Virus record (IMG/VR): IMGVR_UViG_3300020185_000271
Span: 1-23,060 of that record
DNA: 23,060 nucleotides
Direction: 5' to 3' (one strand)
Source: a virus
The notes beneath the pieces were generated by a model. That model was not told the origin of the DNA, did not search any database, and saw only the letters and a program-made list of their open reading frames with translations. The position numbers were made by a program, and so were the translations under genes. Positions 21,832-23,060 of this stretch are shown here, one piece after another. How positions within the stretch are numbered: the stretch's first letter is position 1; every line of letters starts with the position of its first letter.

Positions 21832-23060
21832 TTAAAATCCATACGCTCCAAAACTCATTCCGCTTATAGAAACACTGGAGAGGTTATTATTGTATTGAGT
21901 AATACTACCTCCATCATCAAAACTAACATTTGTAATTAAATTAGTAGTACTTATAATTTGTGCTGCTTCTGCTCTTGTGGAATCATATAGATTACTAACT
22001 TCTGCTGATGATAGTGTTTTGTTATAAAAAGCCCATTCATCTATTAAACCATTCCAAGGGACAGTTGTTAAAGCATGTCTTTGAGCACCTATAGCTAACC
22101 TTCCCATAGTATTATTAGTTCTAGTATTATTATTAGAGACTGCTACAGAAGTTAATTGTGAAGCATTCCAATAACATTTAAATGCATTTGAAGCTATAGT
22201 TTGGGATGCATCATAGGTAATTGTAAGCATACACATATTATCACTATTAACATTACCCCTATTTGTACTTAACCATTTATTTGAAGAAGAAGTACCAGTA
22301 CCTGTAGCTGAGTTATTATCATGTAAAGCCCACTGAGCATCAAAGTTTGTAGCGTTAGTTCTTATTCTCATTATAAGTCTATTAGAACTTTGGTTGTATT
22401 GTAAGAATGTACGATTATTAGTACCAGAAGTAGTATTATTAAAATCCCATACAGTACGATTTGCTGCTGATGTTTGGTCCATTCTAACATATACTCTAAT
22501 ACTCCAATCAAAATTAGTTAGATTATCGTAAGAGCCATTCATAGTAGCTGTAACATTATCATTAGTACCATCAAAATCGCCGTAGTAATAATTTTTATAT
22601 GCTTGTTCTGCACTTGTAATTAAACCATTTGTAAAATCTAAAGCGGTAGAATAACCTGCTTGGTCTTTTAATCCATATATTGTAGGGGATGTTGAAACAC
22701 CTGGATAAGTAGCTTGTGATTGACCTGGGTTACCTTTAGGGCCAATTAAACCAATAGGACCTTCAGGACCTTGAGGTGAAGGACCAATAGGACCAATAGG
22801 ACCAATAGCACCAATAGGACCAATGGCACCTGTAGCACCTGATGGGCCAATATTACCAATTAAACCTTCAGGACCTTGAGGACCTAGTGGACCTTGTGGA
22901 CCATTTGGACCTTGAGGACCAATAGCACCTTGTACACCTATAGGACCTTTAGCACCTGTTCTACCTTTAGGACCAATAGCACCTATAGCACCAGCAGGAC
23001 CTTGTGGACCTCTAGCACCTTGAGCTCCTTGAACATTAGCTGGACCAATAGGACCAATAC
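21832..23060 (-). CDS. Collagen-like tail fibre protein with C-terminal LamG-like domain (N-terminus outside window)
   Basis: The frame is open from the right edge to the TAA at 21834-21832 (about 408 residues visible). The ATG at 22542 is internal, because the frame continues upstream without a stop. The first 110 residues are Gly-X-Y repeats ([28 protein letters not shown]), with short breaks at 'GPANVQG' and 'GPSPQG', and should form a collagen-type triple helix. A linker follows ('[11 protein letters not shown]'), then a LamG/concanavalin-like jelly-roll from about '[10 protein letters not shown]' to '[23 protein letters not shown]', the typical end of such domains, and a short C-terminal strand region ending SFGAYGF. 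It probably binds the host surface at the virion periphery. The three lysines in the repeats are all in Gly-X-Lys-Gly. The enzymes downstream suit modification of this protein. Confidence 0.88.
   Translation of the reverse strand, partial: IGPIGPANVQGAQGARGPQGPAGAIGAIGPKGRTGAKGPIGVQGAIGPQGPNGPQGPLGPQGPEGLIGNIGPSGATGAIGPIGAIGPIGPIGPSPQGPEGPIGLIGPKGNPGQSQATYPGVSTSPTIYGLKDQAGYSTALDFTNGLITSAEQAYKNYYYGDFDGTNDNVTATMNGSYDNLTNFDWSIRVYVRMDQTSAANRTVWDFNNTTSGTNNRTFLQYNQSSNRLIMRIRTNATNFDAQWALHDNNSATGTGTSSSNKWLSTNRGNVNSDNMCMLTITYDASQTIASNAFKCYWNASQLTSVAVSNNNTRTNNTMGRLAIGAQRHALTTVPWNGLIDEWAFYNKTLSSAEVSNLYDSTRAEAAQIISTTNLITNVSFDDGGSITQYNNNLSSVSISGMSFGAYGF
22723..23060 (-). repeat. Collagen Gly-X-Y codon repeat
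   Basis: On the plus strand this appears as a dense nine-base-periodic repeat of (ggaccaata/ggacctt) units, with acc (Gly), agg/tgg (Pro) and aat (Ile) codons in reverse. It is the coding sequence of about 37 Gly-X-Y triplets with two interruptions and continues past the right edge. The codon-level similarity would allow repeat-number change by recombination or slippage. Confidence 0.9.

Noticed and set aside
21832-22542. A separate 236-residue gene starting at the ATG at 22542
   Set aside because: The same frame is open upstream to the window edge and encodes the collagen repeats, so this ATG is internal to a longer fibre gene.
22735-23060. Short-period repeat at the right edge as a CRISPR-like or non-coding repeat array
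   Set aside because: The period is nine bases in phase with an open frame that encodes Gly-X-Y; there are no spacers.

Overview
This window is part of the genome of an AT-rich, T4-like contractile-tailed phage (myovirus). Every supported gene lies on the minus strand, so the map reads from right (23060) to left (1). The evidence is a T4 gp18-type tail sheath, a gp19-type tail tube, a gp26-like chaperone/baseplate protein, a tape measure protein, a LysM-type baseplate protein and a very large baseplate hub protein with a murein peptidase domain. None of the gene starts I inspected has a convincing Shine-Dalgarno sequence, and leaders are A/T-rich. That is typical of Bacteroidota and their phages, so a Bacteroidota (for example aquatic flavobacterial) host is my inference, not something shown directly.

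Layout in transcription order. (1) 23060-21832: the C-terminal part of a collagen-like fibre protein (Gly-X-Y repeats followed by a LamG-like jelly-roll), cut by the window edge. (2) 21821-13277: a tightly packed cluster of a small unknown gene and seven modification genes. These are a three-domain GT4 / GT25-like / procollagen-lysyl-hydroxylase-like protein, a second 2-oxoglutarate/Fe(II) oxygenase, two paralogous glycosyltransferase-like proteins, a GT4 fused to a TibC-type protein heptosyltransferase, a class I methyltransferase, and a further glycosyltransferase-like protein. (3) 13236-634: the tail module (coiled-coil protein, sheath, tube, chaperone pair with a probable programmed frameshift, tape measure, small protein, structural protein, LysM protein, hub with M15 peptidase, small structural protein). 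(4) 622-1: the N-terminal portion of a probable family A DNA polymerase, cut by the window edge.

The most interesting reading is that the phage carries its own collagen-modification pathway. A collagen-like fibre whose three visible repeat lysines all sit in the Gly-X-Lys-Gly context recognised by animal lysyl hydroxylases lies two genes upstream of an enzyme that combines a PLOD-like lysyl hydroxylase with a collagen-galactosyltransferase-like (GT25) domain. A TibC-like protein glycosyltransferase with its four-cysteine metal site lies further along the same cluster. Together they suggest that the virion fibre is hydroxylated and glycosylated.

Two regulatory layers are visible. All six gaps longer than about 35 bases, all in the tail module, contain a near-identical element (minus strand AATATTTATAAY), which is a candidate phage late promoter. 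The modification cluster has no such gaps and probably depends on upstream transcription. An intrinsic terminator separates the tube gene from the chaperone genes.
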